A stretch of 64,000 bases of DNA from Rhopalosiphum padi (taxonomy: Eukaryota; Arthropoda; Insecta; Hemiptera; Aphididae), in the NCBI RefSeq assembly GCF_020882245.1, contig NC_083599.1, positions 25,864,865 through 25,928,864 on the forward strand, read 5' to 3'. A program made the translations under genes and the position numbers. The notes below the pieces were generated by a model. It did no database searches and was not told the DNA's origin. It saw only the letters and a list, made by a program, of their open reading frames with translations. This document shows, one piece after another, positions 52,866 through 64,000 of the stretch (positions within the stretch are counted from its first letter, which is position 1; the number at the start of each line of letters is the position of its first letter).

Positions 52866-54428
52866 ACTACTATTAATTGACTATCAATTACATTCTATAT
52901 TCATTACACGTACATTGCATAAAACCATTATTATTATCAGAATCTTCTAGTCCATTGTTCAATGTAGGATGTTGATACTTTTCCAAGTGGTAGGAATGTG
53001 AATTCACGTCTCATTATGCATCAAGTGATCTGCCGTACTACCATCTGAAAAAATGTAGTCGGTTAAATATGTATAATGGTTGGAGGAAAAAATGTCACTC
53101 ATACATGCCATTATTAAAACGAAAATCTTTATATTACAACAAGTACGGGAAAATACTGAGCGATTCAGAAATGGAAATAATCAAACAAAAACTAACACAC
53201 AAACTTCATTCATATTACAACATTTGTGAAAGCAGTTTGCAGTTGAAACTTAAATACTAATACGAATGTAAAACTGCAAGTAGATATGAAATATAAACAT
53301 ATAACAGATGATAAGATATAATAATTTTGATAAGATAAAAAGATCGCACATATCTAGTAGAATGTTTTGTTGGATATTAATGTAAAATAAGTGTTTATTA
53401 AGAATACGCTTGTAGAGTAACTTAAAATTGCTGTTTTTTAATAGACTATGACATAACCATACCTCAAAAATAATACGGATTTGAACATAATAATATCAAA
53501 TCATAATTGAATAAAAGAACCGTTAAACATCTATTAAAACTAGACTATTTAAATTGCAATACTTTGGTTTATGATTTAATGAAAACCTAATTATGAAAAA
53601 AACGTAGAAATAATAAAAAGTTTTTTAAAGCTGAGGCATATTTTAAGAATGAAAATTAAAAAGCTCAATTTGTTTACCAATACTATATTCATATTTTAAA
53701 CAAATTTCAATTGTTCCACTACTATTAATTTACTATTAATTACATTTTATATTCATTACAAGTACATTGCATAAAATCATTATTATTATCAGAATCTTCA
53801 AGTCCATGTTCAATGTAGGATGTTGAAACTTTCCCAATATTCCAAAAATGTAAATTTATGTCTCAGCATGCTTTGAGTGATCCACCATTATACTGCCACC
53901 TAAAAAAAAATAGTCATATAAATATATATAATGGTTTGAGAAATTATAATAATGGTGATTGATGAGCAATAAAAGATAATAAAAATCTACCGGAGTGTTG
54001 TGTTGATTTTTAAAGAAAAAAAAATGTATAAAAGAAATATACTTGTAGAATAACTTAAACTTGCTGATTTTCAATATGCAGAAAATATGAATTTTTAATA
54101 TTTGTATAAATTATTATGTAGAATATTATTTTATAGTGTTTATGAATTATCAGCATAAATGATATATATGAATGTTACTAATATATAATAAGAATCATTT
54201 TCACAATCTAGTAGTCAAGGTTTCAAGACACTAACAGGAGAATTGAGTGTTTTATAAGAAGTTAAAAATATGAATTTGTAATATTTGTAAAAATTATTAT
54301 GTAGAACCATGTTTTATAGTGTTTAGGATGTATCAGCTTCAATGAAATATATGAATGTTAATGATGTTAAATAAGAATTATTTTCTTAATATGAAGATCA
54401 GGGTTTTTTGACCCTATTTTTATGTTAT
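52866..54428 (+). repeat. Unit 19: A1, B/B2 hybrid, 1 monomer (1563 bp)
   Basis: A is 52866-53717 (open frame 53069-53260), hybrid B 53718-54081, monomer 54209-54391 and T 54392-54428. It is the shortest unit, having lost the first monomer block and the separate B2. Compared with a 2820-bp unit it lacks one T, one B/B2 length and four monomers, as expected for a deletion by exchange between B and B2. Confidence 0.93.
53718..54081 (+). repeat. B/B2 hybrid module at a deletion joint
   Basis: The left part is A-linked B (acaagtacattgcat, atattccaaaaatgtaaat, gatccaccattatactgcca). After the A-run near 53910 it reads tagtcatataaatatatata and gtttgag, then the subtype b marks aatggtgattgatgag and accggagtg. 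The switch lies between about 53881 and 53915, within sequence shared by B and B2. Confidence 0.9.
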
Positions 54429-57400
54429 ACTACTATTAATTGACTATCAATTACATTCTATATTCATTACACGTACATTGCATAAAACCATTATTATTAT
54501 CAGAATCTTCTAGTCCATTGTTCAATGTAGGATGTTGATACTTTTCCAAGTGGTAGGAATGTGAATTCACGTCTCATTATGCATCAAGTGATCTGCCGTA
54601 CTACCATCTGAAAAAATGTAGTCGGTTAAATATGTATAATGGTTGGAGGAAAAAATGTCACTCATACATGCCATTATTAAAACGAAAATCTTTATATTAC
54701 AACAAGTACGGGAAAATACTGAGCGATTCAGAAATGGAAATAATCAAACAAAAACTAACACACAAACTTCATTCATATTACAACATTTGTGAAAGCAGTT
54801 TGCAGTTGAAACTTAAATACTAATACGAATGTAAAACTGCAAGTAGATATGAAATATAAACATATAACAGATGATAAGATATAATAATTTTGATAAGATA
54901 AAAAGATCGCACATATCTAGTAGAATGTTTTGTTGGATATTAATGTAAAATAAGTGTTTATTAAGAATACGCTTGTAGAGTAACTTAAAATTGCTGTTTT
55001 TTAATAGACTATGACATAACCATACCTCAAAAATAATACGGATTTGAACATAATAATATCGAATCATAATTGAATAAAAGAACCGTTAAACATCTATTAA
55101 AACTAGACTATTTAAATTGCAATACTTTGGTTTATGATTTAATGAAAACCTAATTATGAAAAAAACCTAGAAATAATAAAAAGTTTTTTAAAGCTGAGGC
55201 ATATTTTAAGAATGAAAATTAAAAAGCTCAATTTGTTTACCAATACTATATTCATATTTTTAACAAATTTCAATTGTTCCACTACTATTAATTTACTATT
55301 AATTACATTTTATATTCATTACAAGTACATTGCATAAAATCATTATTATTATCAGAATCTTCAAGTCCATGTTCAATGTAGGATGTTGAAACTTTCCCAA
55401 TATTCCAAAAATGTAAATTTATGTCTCAGCATGCTTTGAGTGATCCACCATTATACTGCCACCTAAAAAAAAATATTCATATAAATATGTATAATGGTTG
55501 AAGAAATTATAATAATGATGATTGATCAGTAATAAAAGATATTAAAAATCTACCAGTGTTGTGTTGAATTTTAATGAAAAAAAATGTATAACAAAATATA
55601 CTTGTACAATAACTTAAACTTGCTGATTTTCAATATGCAAAAAATATGATTTTGTAATATTTGTATAAATAATAATGAAAGAGCAGGCTTCATAGTGTTT
55701 ATGCAGTGTCAGCCTCAATGAAATATATGAATGTTAATAATCGTAAATAAGAATCATTTTTACAATCTAGTAGTAAAGGTTTTAAGACACTAACATGAGA
55801 ATTGAGTGTTTTATAAGCAGCTAAAAATATGAATTTTTAATAGTTGTATAAATCATTATGTAAAACTATGTTTTATAGTGTTTATGATGTATCAGCTTCA
55901 ATGCAATACATGAATGTTAATGATGGTAAATAAGAAACATTTTTACAATCTAGTAGTAAAGGTTTTAAGACACTAACATGAGAATTGAGTGTTTTATAAG
56001 ATGCTAAAAATATGAATTTGTTATATTTGTATAAATTATTATGTAAAAGCATGCTTCATAGTGTTTATGCAGTGTCATCTTAAATGAAATATATGAATGT
56101 TAATAATGGTAAATAAGAATCATTTTTACAATCTAGTAGTAAAGGTATTAAGACACTAACATGAGAATTGAGTGTTTTATAAGATGCTAAAAATATGAAT
56201 TTGTTATATTTGTATAAATTATTATGTAAAAGCATGCTTCATAGTGTTTATGCAGTGTCATCTTAAATGAAATATATGAATGTTAAAGATGGTAAATAAG
56301 AAACATTTTTACAATCTAGTAGTCAAGGTTTCAAGACACTAACATGAGAATTGAGTGTTTTATAAGAAGTTAAAAATATGAATTTGTAATATTTGTAAAA
56401 ATTATTATGTAGAACCATGTTTTATAGTGTTTAGGATGTATCAGCTTCAATGAAATATATGAATGTTAATGATGTTAAATAAGAATTATTTTCTTAATAT
56501 GAAGATCAGGGTTTTTTGACCCTATTTTTATGTTATACTACTATTAATTTACTATCAATTACATTTTATATTCATTACAAACTACATTGCATAAAATCAT
56601 TATTATTTTCAAAATCTTCAAGTCCATGTTCAATGTAGGATGTTGAAACTTTCCCAAATTCCTTAAATGTTAATTAATGTCTCAGCATGCTTTGAGTGAT
56701 CTACTATTATACTGCCATCTAAAAAAAAAATAGTCATATAAATATATATAATGGTTTGAGAAATTATAATAATGATGATTGATGAGCAATAAAAGATAAT
56801 AAAAATCTACCAGAGTGTTGTGTTGATTTTTAATGAAAAAAAAATGTATAAAAGAAATATACTTGTAGAATAACTTAAACTTGCTGATTTTCAATATGCA
56901 GAAAATATGAATTTTTAATATTTGTATAAATTATTATGTAGAATAATATTTTATAGTGTTTATGAATTATCAGCATAAATGATATATATGAATGTTACTA
57001 ATATATAATAAGAATCATTTTCACAATCTAGTAGTCAAGGTTTCAAGACACTAACATGAGAATTGAGTGTTTTATAAGAAGTTAAAAATATGAAATTGTA
57101 ATATTTGTATAAATTATTATGTAGAATAATATTTTATAGTGTTTATGAATTATCAGCATAAATGATATATATGAATGTTACTAATATATAATAAGAATCA
57201 TTTTTACAATCTAGTAGTAAAGGTTTTAAGACACTAACATGAGAATTGAATGTTTTATGAGAAGTTAAAAATATGAATTTGTAATATTTGTAAAAATTAT
57301 TATGTAGAACCATGTTTTATAGTGTTTAGGATGTATCAGCTTCAATGAAATATATGAATGTTAATGATGTTAAATAAGAATTATTTTCTTAATATGAAGA

Positions 57401-57431
57401 TCAGGGTTTTTTGACCCTATTTTTATGTTAC
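54429..57431 (+). repeat. Unit 20: A1, B, 4 monomers, B2 subtype a, 2 monomers (3003 bp)
   Basis: A is 54429-55280 (open frame 54632-54823), B 55281-55640 with the private ggttgaagaaatt, monomers 55768-56499, B2 56537-56901 and monomers 57029-57394. A has the private atatcgaatcataattg and aaaacctagaaat. From B on, the order and variants match the next unit, although the A modules belong to different forms. Confidence 0.93.
56537..56901 (+). repeat. Module B2, subtype a
   Basis: It has aatgatgattgatgag, accagagtg and gaataatattttatag, like 2930 and 59540, and is followed by two monomers as in unit 1. Subtype a is associated with two following monomers. In units ending in subtype b, one monomer follows before A. 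Confidence 0.9.
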
Positions 57432-60400
57432 ACTACTATTAATTGACTATCAATTACATTCTATATTCATTACACGTACATTGCATAAAACCATTATTAT
57501 TATCAGAATCTTCTAGTCCATTGTTCAATGTAGGATGTTGATACTTTTCCAAGTGGTAGGAATGTGAATTCACGTCTCAGCATGCATCAAGTGATCTGCC
57601 TTACTACCATCTGAAAAAATGTTGTCGGTTAAATATGTATAATGGTTGGAGGAAAAAATGTCACTAATACATGCCATAACTGAAACGAAAATCTTTATAT
57701 TACAACTAGTACGGGAAAACACTGAGCGATTCAGAAATGGAAATAATCAAACAAAAACTAACAAACAATCATCATTCTTATTACAACATTTGTGAAACCA
57801 CTTTGCAGTTGAAACTTAAATACTAATACGAATGTTAAACTGCAAGTAGATATGAAATATAAACATATAACAGATGATAAGATATAATAATTTTGATAAG
57901 ATAAAAAGATCGCACATATCTAGTAGAATGTTTTGTTGGATATTAATGTAAAATAAGTGTTTATTAAGAATACGCTTGTAGAGTAACTTAAAATTGCTGT
58001 TTTTTAATAGACTATGACATAACCATACCTCAAAAATAATACGGATTTGAACATAATAATATCAAATCATAATTGAATAAAAGAACCGTTAAACATCTAT
58101 TAAAACTAGACTATTTAAATTGCAATACTTTGGTATATGATTTAATGAAAACCTAATTATGAAAAAAACGTAGAAATAATAAAAAGTTTTTTAAAGCTGA
58201 GGCATATTTTAAGAATGAAAATTAAAAAGCTCAATTTGTTTACCAATACTATATTCATATTTTTAACAAATTTCAATTGTTCCACTACTATTAATTTACT
58301 ATTAATTACATTTTATATTCATTACAAGTACATTGCATAAAATCATTATTATTATCAGAATCTTCAAGTCCATGTTCAATGTAGGATGTTGAAACTTTCC
58401 CAATATTCCAAAAATGTAAATTTATGTCTCAGCATGCTTTGAGTGATCCACCATTATACTGCCACCTAAAAAAAAATATTCATATAAATATGTATAATGG
58501 TTGGAGAAATTATAATAATGATGATTGATCAGTAATAAAAGATATTAAAAATCTACCAGTGTTGTGTTGAATTTTAATGAAAAAAAATGTATAACAAAAT
58601 ATACTTGTACAATAACTTAAACTTGCTGATTTTCAATATGCAAAAAATATGATTTTGTAATATTTGTATAAATAATAATGAAAGAGCAGGCTTCATAGTG
58701 TTTATGCAGTGTCAGCCTCAATGAAATATATGAATGTTAATAATCGTAAATAAGAATCATTTTTACAATCTAGTAGTAAAGGTTTTAAGACACTAACATG
58801 AGAATTGAGTGTTTTATAAGCAGCTAAAAATATGAATTTTTAATAGTTGTATAAATCATTATGTAAAACTATGTTTTATAGTGTTTATGATGTATCAGCT
58901 TCAATGCAATACATGAATGTTAATGATGGTAAATAAGAAACATTTTTACAATCTAGTAGTAAAGGTTTTAAGACACTAACATGAGAATTGAGTGTTTTAT
59001 AAGATGCTAAAAATATGAATTTGTTATATTTGTATAAATTATTATGTAAAAGCATGCTTCATAGTGTTTATGCAGTGTCATCTTAAATGAAATATATGAA
59101 TGTTAATAATGGTAAATAAGAATCATTTTTACAATCTAGTAGTAAAGGTATTAAGACACTAACATGAGAATTGAGTGTTTTATAAGATGCTAAAAATATG
59201 AATTTGTTATATTTGTATAAATTATTATGTAAAAGCATGCTTCATAGTGTTTATGCAGTGTCATCTTAAATGAAATATATGAATGTTAAAGATGGTAAAT
59301 AAGAAACATTTTTACAATCTAGTAGTCAAGGTTTCAAGACACTAACATGAGAATTGAGTGTTTTATAAGAAGTTAAAAATATGAATTTGTAATATTTGTA
59401 AAAATTATTATGTAGAACCATGTTTTATAGTGTTTAGGATGTATCAGCTTCAATGAAATATATGAATGTTAATGATGTTAAATAAGAATTATTTTCTTAA
59501 TATGAAGATCAGGGTTTTTTGACCCTATTTTTATGTTATACTACTATTAATTTACTATCAATTACATTTTATATTCATTACAAACTACATTGCATAAAAT
59601 CATTATTATTTTCAAAATCTTCAAGTCCATGTTCAATGTAGGATGTTGAAACTTTCCCAAATTCCTTAAATGTTAATTAATGTCTCAGCATGCTTTGAGT
59701 GATCTACTATTATACTGCCATCTAAAAAAAAAATAGTCATATAAATATATATAATGGTTTGAGAAATTATAATAATGATGATTGATGAGCAATAAAAGAT
59801 AATAAAAATCTACCAGAGTGTTGTGTTGATTTTTAATGAAAAAAAAATGTATAAAAGAAATATACTTGTAGAATAACTTAAACTTGCTGATTTTCAATAT
59901 GCAGAAAATATGAATTTTTAATATTTGTATAAATTATTATGTAGAATAATATTTTATAGTGTTTATGAATTATCAGCATAAATGATATATATGAATGTTA
60001 CTAATATATAATAAGAATCATTTTCACAATCTAGTAGTCAAGGTTTCAAGACACTAACATGAGAATTGAGTGTTTTATAAGAAGTTAAAAATATGAAATT
60101 GTAATATTTGTATAAATTATTATGTAGAATAATATTTTATAGTGTTTATGAATTATCAGCATAAATGATATATATGAATGTTACTAATATATAATAAGAA
60201 TCATTTTTACAATCTAGTAGTAAAGGTTTTAAGACACTAACATGAGAATTGAATGTTTTATGAGAAGTTAAAAATATGAATTTGTAATATTTGTAAAAAT
60301 TATTATGTAGAACCATGTTTTATAGTGTTTAGGATGTATCAGCTTCAATGAAATATATGAATGTTAATGATGTTAAATAAGAATTATTTTCTTAATATGA

Positions 60401-60434
60401 AGATCAGGGTTTTTTGACCCTATTTTTATGTTAC
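57432..60434 (+). repeat. Unit 21: A2/A1 recombinant, B, 4 monomers, B2 subtype a, 2 monomers (3003 bp)
   Basis: A is 57432-58283. The left part is A2 with stops but with gagcgattc as in A1. After aatacgaatgttaaactgc it is A1-like. The private tttggtatatg is near 58130. B is 58284-58643, monomers 58771-59502, B2 59540-59904 and monomers 60032-60397. It equals the preceding unit in length to the base. Confidence 0.93.
59540..59904 (+). repeat. Module B2, subtype a
   Basis: Matches 56537-56901 at the variants I compared. It is followed by monomers at 60032 and 60215; the second has the private ttttatgagaagtt, shared with the monomer at 57212. Confidence 0.9.
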
Positions 60435-63254
60435 ACTACTATTAATTGACTATCAATTACATTCTATATTCATTACACGTACATTGCATAAAACCATTAT
60501 TATTATCAGAATCTTCTAGTCCATTGTTCAATGTAGGATGTTGATACTTTTCCAAGTGGTAGGAATGTGAATTCACGTCTCAGCATGCATCAAGTGATCT
60601 GCCTTACTACCATCTGAAAAAATGTTGTCGGTTAAATATGTATAATGGTTGGAGGAAAAAATGTCACTAATACATGCCATAACTGAAACGAAAATCTTTA
60701 TATTACAACTAGTACGGGAAAACACTGAGCGATTCAGAAATGGAAATAATCAAACAAAAACTAACAAACAATCATCATTCTTATTACAACATTTGTGAAA
60801 CCACTTTGCAGTTGAAACTTAAATACTAATACGAATGTTAAACTGCAAGTAGATATGAAATATAAACATATAACAGATGATAAGATATAATAATTTTGAT
60901 AAGATAAAAAGATCGCACATATCTAGTAGAATGTTTTGTTGGATATTAATGTAAAATAAGTGTTTATTAAGAATACGCTTGTAGAGTAACTTAAAATTGC
61001 TGTTTTTTAATAGACTATGACATAACCATACCTCAAAAATAATACGGATTTGAACATAATAATATCAAATCATAATTGAATAAAAGAACCGTTAAACATC
61101 TATTAAAACTAGACTATTTAAATTGCAATACTTTGGTATATGATTTAATGAAAACCTAATTATGAAAAAAACGTAGAAATAATAAAAAGTTTTTTAAAGC
61201 TGAGGCATATTTTAAGAATGAAAATTAAAAAGCTCAATTTGTTTACCAATACTATATTCATATTTTTAACAAATTTCAATTGTTCCACTACTATTAATTT
61301 ACTATTAATTACATTTTATATTCATTACAAGTACATTGCATAAAATCATTATTATTATCAGAATCTTCAAGTCCATGTTCAATGTAGGATGTTGAAACTT
61401 TCCCAATATTCCAAAAATGTAAATTTATGTCTCAGCATGCTTTGAGTGATCCACCATTATACTGCCACCTAAAAAAAAATATTCATATAAATATGTATAA
61501 TGGTTGGAGAAATTATAATAATGATGATTGATCAGTAATAAAAGATATTAAAAATCTACCAGTGTTGTGTTGAATTTTAATGAAAAAAAATGTATAACAA
61601 AATATACTTGTACAATAACTTAAACTTGTTGATTTTCAATATGCAAAAAATATGATTTTGTTATATTTGTATAAATAATAATGAAAGAGCAGGCTTCATA
61701 GTGTTTATGCAGTGTCAGCCTCAATGAAATATATGAATGTTAATAATCGTAAATAAGAATCATTTTTACAATCTAGTAGTAAAGGTATTAAGACACTAAC
61801 ATGAGAATTGAATGTTTTATAAGCAGCTAAAAATATGAATTTTTAATAGTTGTATGAATCATTATGTAAAACTATGTTTTATAGTGTTTATGATGTATCA
61901 GCTGCAATGCAATACATGAATGTTAATGATGGTAAATAAGAAACATTTTTACAATCTAGTAGTAAAGGTTTTAAGACACTAACATGAGAATTGAGTGTTT
62001 TATAAGCAGCTAAAAATATGAATTTGTAATATTTGTATAAATTATTATGTAAAAGCATGCTTCATAGTGTTTATACAGTGTCAGCCTCAATGAAATATAT
62101 GAATGTTAATAATCGTAAATAAGAAACATTTTTACAATCTAGTAGTAAAGGTTTTAAGACACTAACATGAGAATTGAGTGTTTTATAAGATGCTAAAAAT
62201 ATGAATTTGTTATATTTGTATAAATTATTATGTAAAAGCATGCTTCATAGTGTTTATGCAGTGTCATCTTAAATGAAATATATGAATGTTAAAGATGGTA
62301 AATAAGAAACATTTTTACAATCTAGTAGTCAAGGTTTCAAGACACTAACATGAGAATTGAGTGTTTTATAAGAAGTTAAAAATATGAATTTGTAATATTT
62401 GTAAAAATTATTATGTAGAACCATGTTTTATAGTGTTTAGGATGTATCAGCTTCAATGAAATATATGAATGTTAATGATGTCAAATAAGAATTATTTTCT
62501 TAATATGAAGATCAGGGTTTTTTGACCCTATTTTTATGTTATACTACTATTAATTTACTATCAATTACATTTTATATTCATTACAAACTACATTGCATAA
62601 AATCATTATTATTTTCAAAATCTTCAAGTCCATGTTCAATGTAGGATGTTGAAACTTTCCCAAATTCCTTAAATGTTAATTAATGTCTCAGCATGCTTTG
62701 AGTGATCTACTATTATACTGCCATCTAAAAAAAAAATAGTCATATAAATATATATAATGGTTTGAGAAATTATAATAATGGTGATTGATGAGCAATAAAA
62801 GATAATAAAAATCTACCGGAGTGTTGTGTTGATTTTTAAAGAAAAAAAAATGTATAAAAGAAATATACTTGTAGAATAACTTAAACTTGCTGATTTTCAA
62901 TATGCAGAAAATATGAATTTTTAATATTTGTATAAATTATTATGTAGAATATTATTTTATAGTGTTTATGAATTATCAGCATAAATGATATATATGAATG
63001 TTACTAATATATAATAAGAATCATTTTCACAATCTAGTAGTCAAGGTTTCAAGACACTAACAGGAGAATTGAGTGTTTTATAAGAAGTTAAAAATATGAA
63101 TTTGTAATATTTGTAAAAATTATTATGTAGAACCATGTTTTATAGTGTTTAGGATGTATCAGCTTCAATGAAATATATGAATGTTAATGATGTTAAATAA
63201 GAATTATTTTCTTAATATGAAGATCAGGGTTTTTTGACCCTATTTTTATGTTAT
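60435..63254 (+). repeat. Unit 22: A2/A1 recombinant, B, 4 monomers, B2 subtype b, 1 monomer (2820 bp)
   Basis: A is 60435-61286, copying the A at 57432 including tttggtatatg. B is 61287-61646 with the private cttgttgattttc and gattttgttatatttg. Monomers are 61774-62505, B2 62543-62907 and monomer 63035-63217. From the first monomer on it follows the pattern of units 16 and 17 rather than unit 21, so a switch of source lies near 61630-61800. Confidence 0.92.
62543..62907 (+). repeat. Module B2, subtype b
   Basis: Carries aatggtgattgatgag and accggagtg, and its single following monomer has acaggagaattg. It is the last B2 in the window. Confidence 0.9.
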
Positions 63255-64000
63255 ACTACTATTAATTGACTATCAATTACATTCTATATTCATTACACGT
63301 ACATTGCATAAAACCATTATTATTATCAGAATCTTCTAGTCCATTGTTCAATGTAGGATGTTGATACTTTTCCAAGTGGTAGGAATGTGAATTCACGTCT
63401 CATTATGCATCAAGTGATCTGCCGTACTACCATCTGAAAAAATGTAGTCGGTTAAATATGTATAATGGTTGGAGGAAAAAATGTCACTCATACATGCCAT
63501 TATTAAAACGAAAATCTTTATATTACAACAAGTACGGGAAAATACTGAGCGATTCAGAAATGGAAATAATCAAACAAAAACTAACACACAAACTTCATTC
63601 ATATTACAACATTTGTGAAAGCAGTTTGCAGTTGAAACTTAAATACTAATACGAATGTAAAACTGCAAGTAGATATGAAATATAAACATATAACAGATGA
63701 TAAGATATAATAATTTTGATAAGATAAAAAGATCGCACATATCTAGTAGAATGTTTTGTTGGATATTAATGTAAAATAAGTGTTTATTAAGAATACGCTT
63801 GTAGAGTAACTTAAAATTGCTGTTTTTTAATAGACTATGACATAACCATACCTCAAAAATAATACGGATTTGAACATAATAATATCAAATCATAATTGAA
63901 TAAAAGAACCGTTAAACATCTATTAAAACTAGACTATTTAAATTGCAATACTTTGGTTTATGATTTAATGAAAACCTAATTATGAAAAAAACGTAGAAAT
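63255..64000 (+). repeat. Unit 23, partial: A1 module cut by window end
   Basis: 746 bp of an A1 module, with the open frame at 63458-63649 (Leu at codon 42) and gaatacgcttgtagag and aaaagaaccgtt as in units 15 to 17. The array continues beyond the window. Confidence 0.92.

Larger units (their letters stand above)
1..64000. repeat. Nested higher-order satellite DNA array filling the window
   Basis: The same modules recur head to tail from end to end with no inversion and no unrelated insertion: 23 A modules (the last cut by the window end), A-linked B modules, nine T-linked B2 modules and 156 complete 183-bp monomers. Distances between equivalent landmarks are almost all exact multiples of 183 plus fixed module lengths. 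Long satellites with composite higher-order units are known from eukaryotic heterochromatin; placement at a centromere, pericentromere or elsewhere is inference. Every stretch without a gene is repeat, so there is no unexplained spacer. Both array ends lie outside the window. Because copies are so similar, assembly collapse or mis-joining cannot be excluded. Confidence 0.97.

Noticed and set aside
1..64000. Telomeric repeats, tRNA or rRNA genes, retroelement coding regions
   Set aside because: No short G-rich telomeric tandem tracts, no tRNA- or rRNA-like conserved segments, and no reverse transcriptase, integrase or transposase frames on either strand. Every stretch is accounted for by A, B, B2, M or T.

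Overview
The whole 64 kb window is one uninterrupted, AT-rich satellite DNA array (roughly three quarters A+T by eye). All repeats are head to tail in one orientation. I find no supportable protein gene, RNA gene, CRISPR array or inserted mobile element. This architecture indicates a eukaryotic nuclear genome, probably heterochromatin (centromeric, pericentromeric, subtelomeric, or a sex or B chromosome). The species cannot be named from the sequence. All distances below were counted by hand from repeated landmark motifs.

The array is nested on four levels. (1) The base repeat M is a 183-bp monomer, phased here on the motif tagtagt(c/a)aagg. I count 156 complete landmark-to-landmark copies in 32 blocks (31 arrays plus one monomer at the left edge), nearly all exactly 183 bp, with rare 182, 184 and 186. 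(2) Inside long M blocks, monomer types recur every 3 (549 bp) or 4 (732 bp) monomers. (3) M blocks alternate with non-monomer modules to form composite units of 1.56 to 6.07 kb. Module A (about 852 bp) starts each unit. Module B (about 360 bp) follows A. Module B2 (about 365 bp) is a B relative that follows an M block directly. Each M block ends in a 37-bp terminal piece, T, with a short inverted repeat. The first 200 bp or so of A and B are diverged copies of each other. (4) Pairs of composite units are themselves duplicated: 14360-19677 (5318 bp) recurs at 19678-24994 (5317 bp).

Layout: 1-638 is the tail of a unit. 639-5749 has two units with the open-frame A form (A1). 5750-12433 has three units with A forms carrying stops (A2 and A2/A1 recombinants). 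12434-30493 is a homogenised block of seven units with A2b or A2/A1 modules and a hybrid B form. 30494-57431 is an A1 block including two deletion-fusion A modules (A3, at 34412 and 46801), B2 modules and the longest M blocks. 57432-63254 has two units with A2/A1 recombinant modules. 63255-64000 is the start of another A1 unit. Unit lengths differ by whole multiples of 183 bp, as expected from unequal exchange in monomer register.

The only recurring plus-strand reading frame is 63 codons in A1 modules (11 of 23 A copies). The other 12 copies carry stops in the same frame, so I treat it as probably non-coding. The interest of the window lies in its repeat architecture and in the visible crossover and conversion joints.
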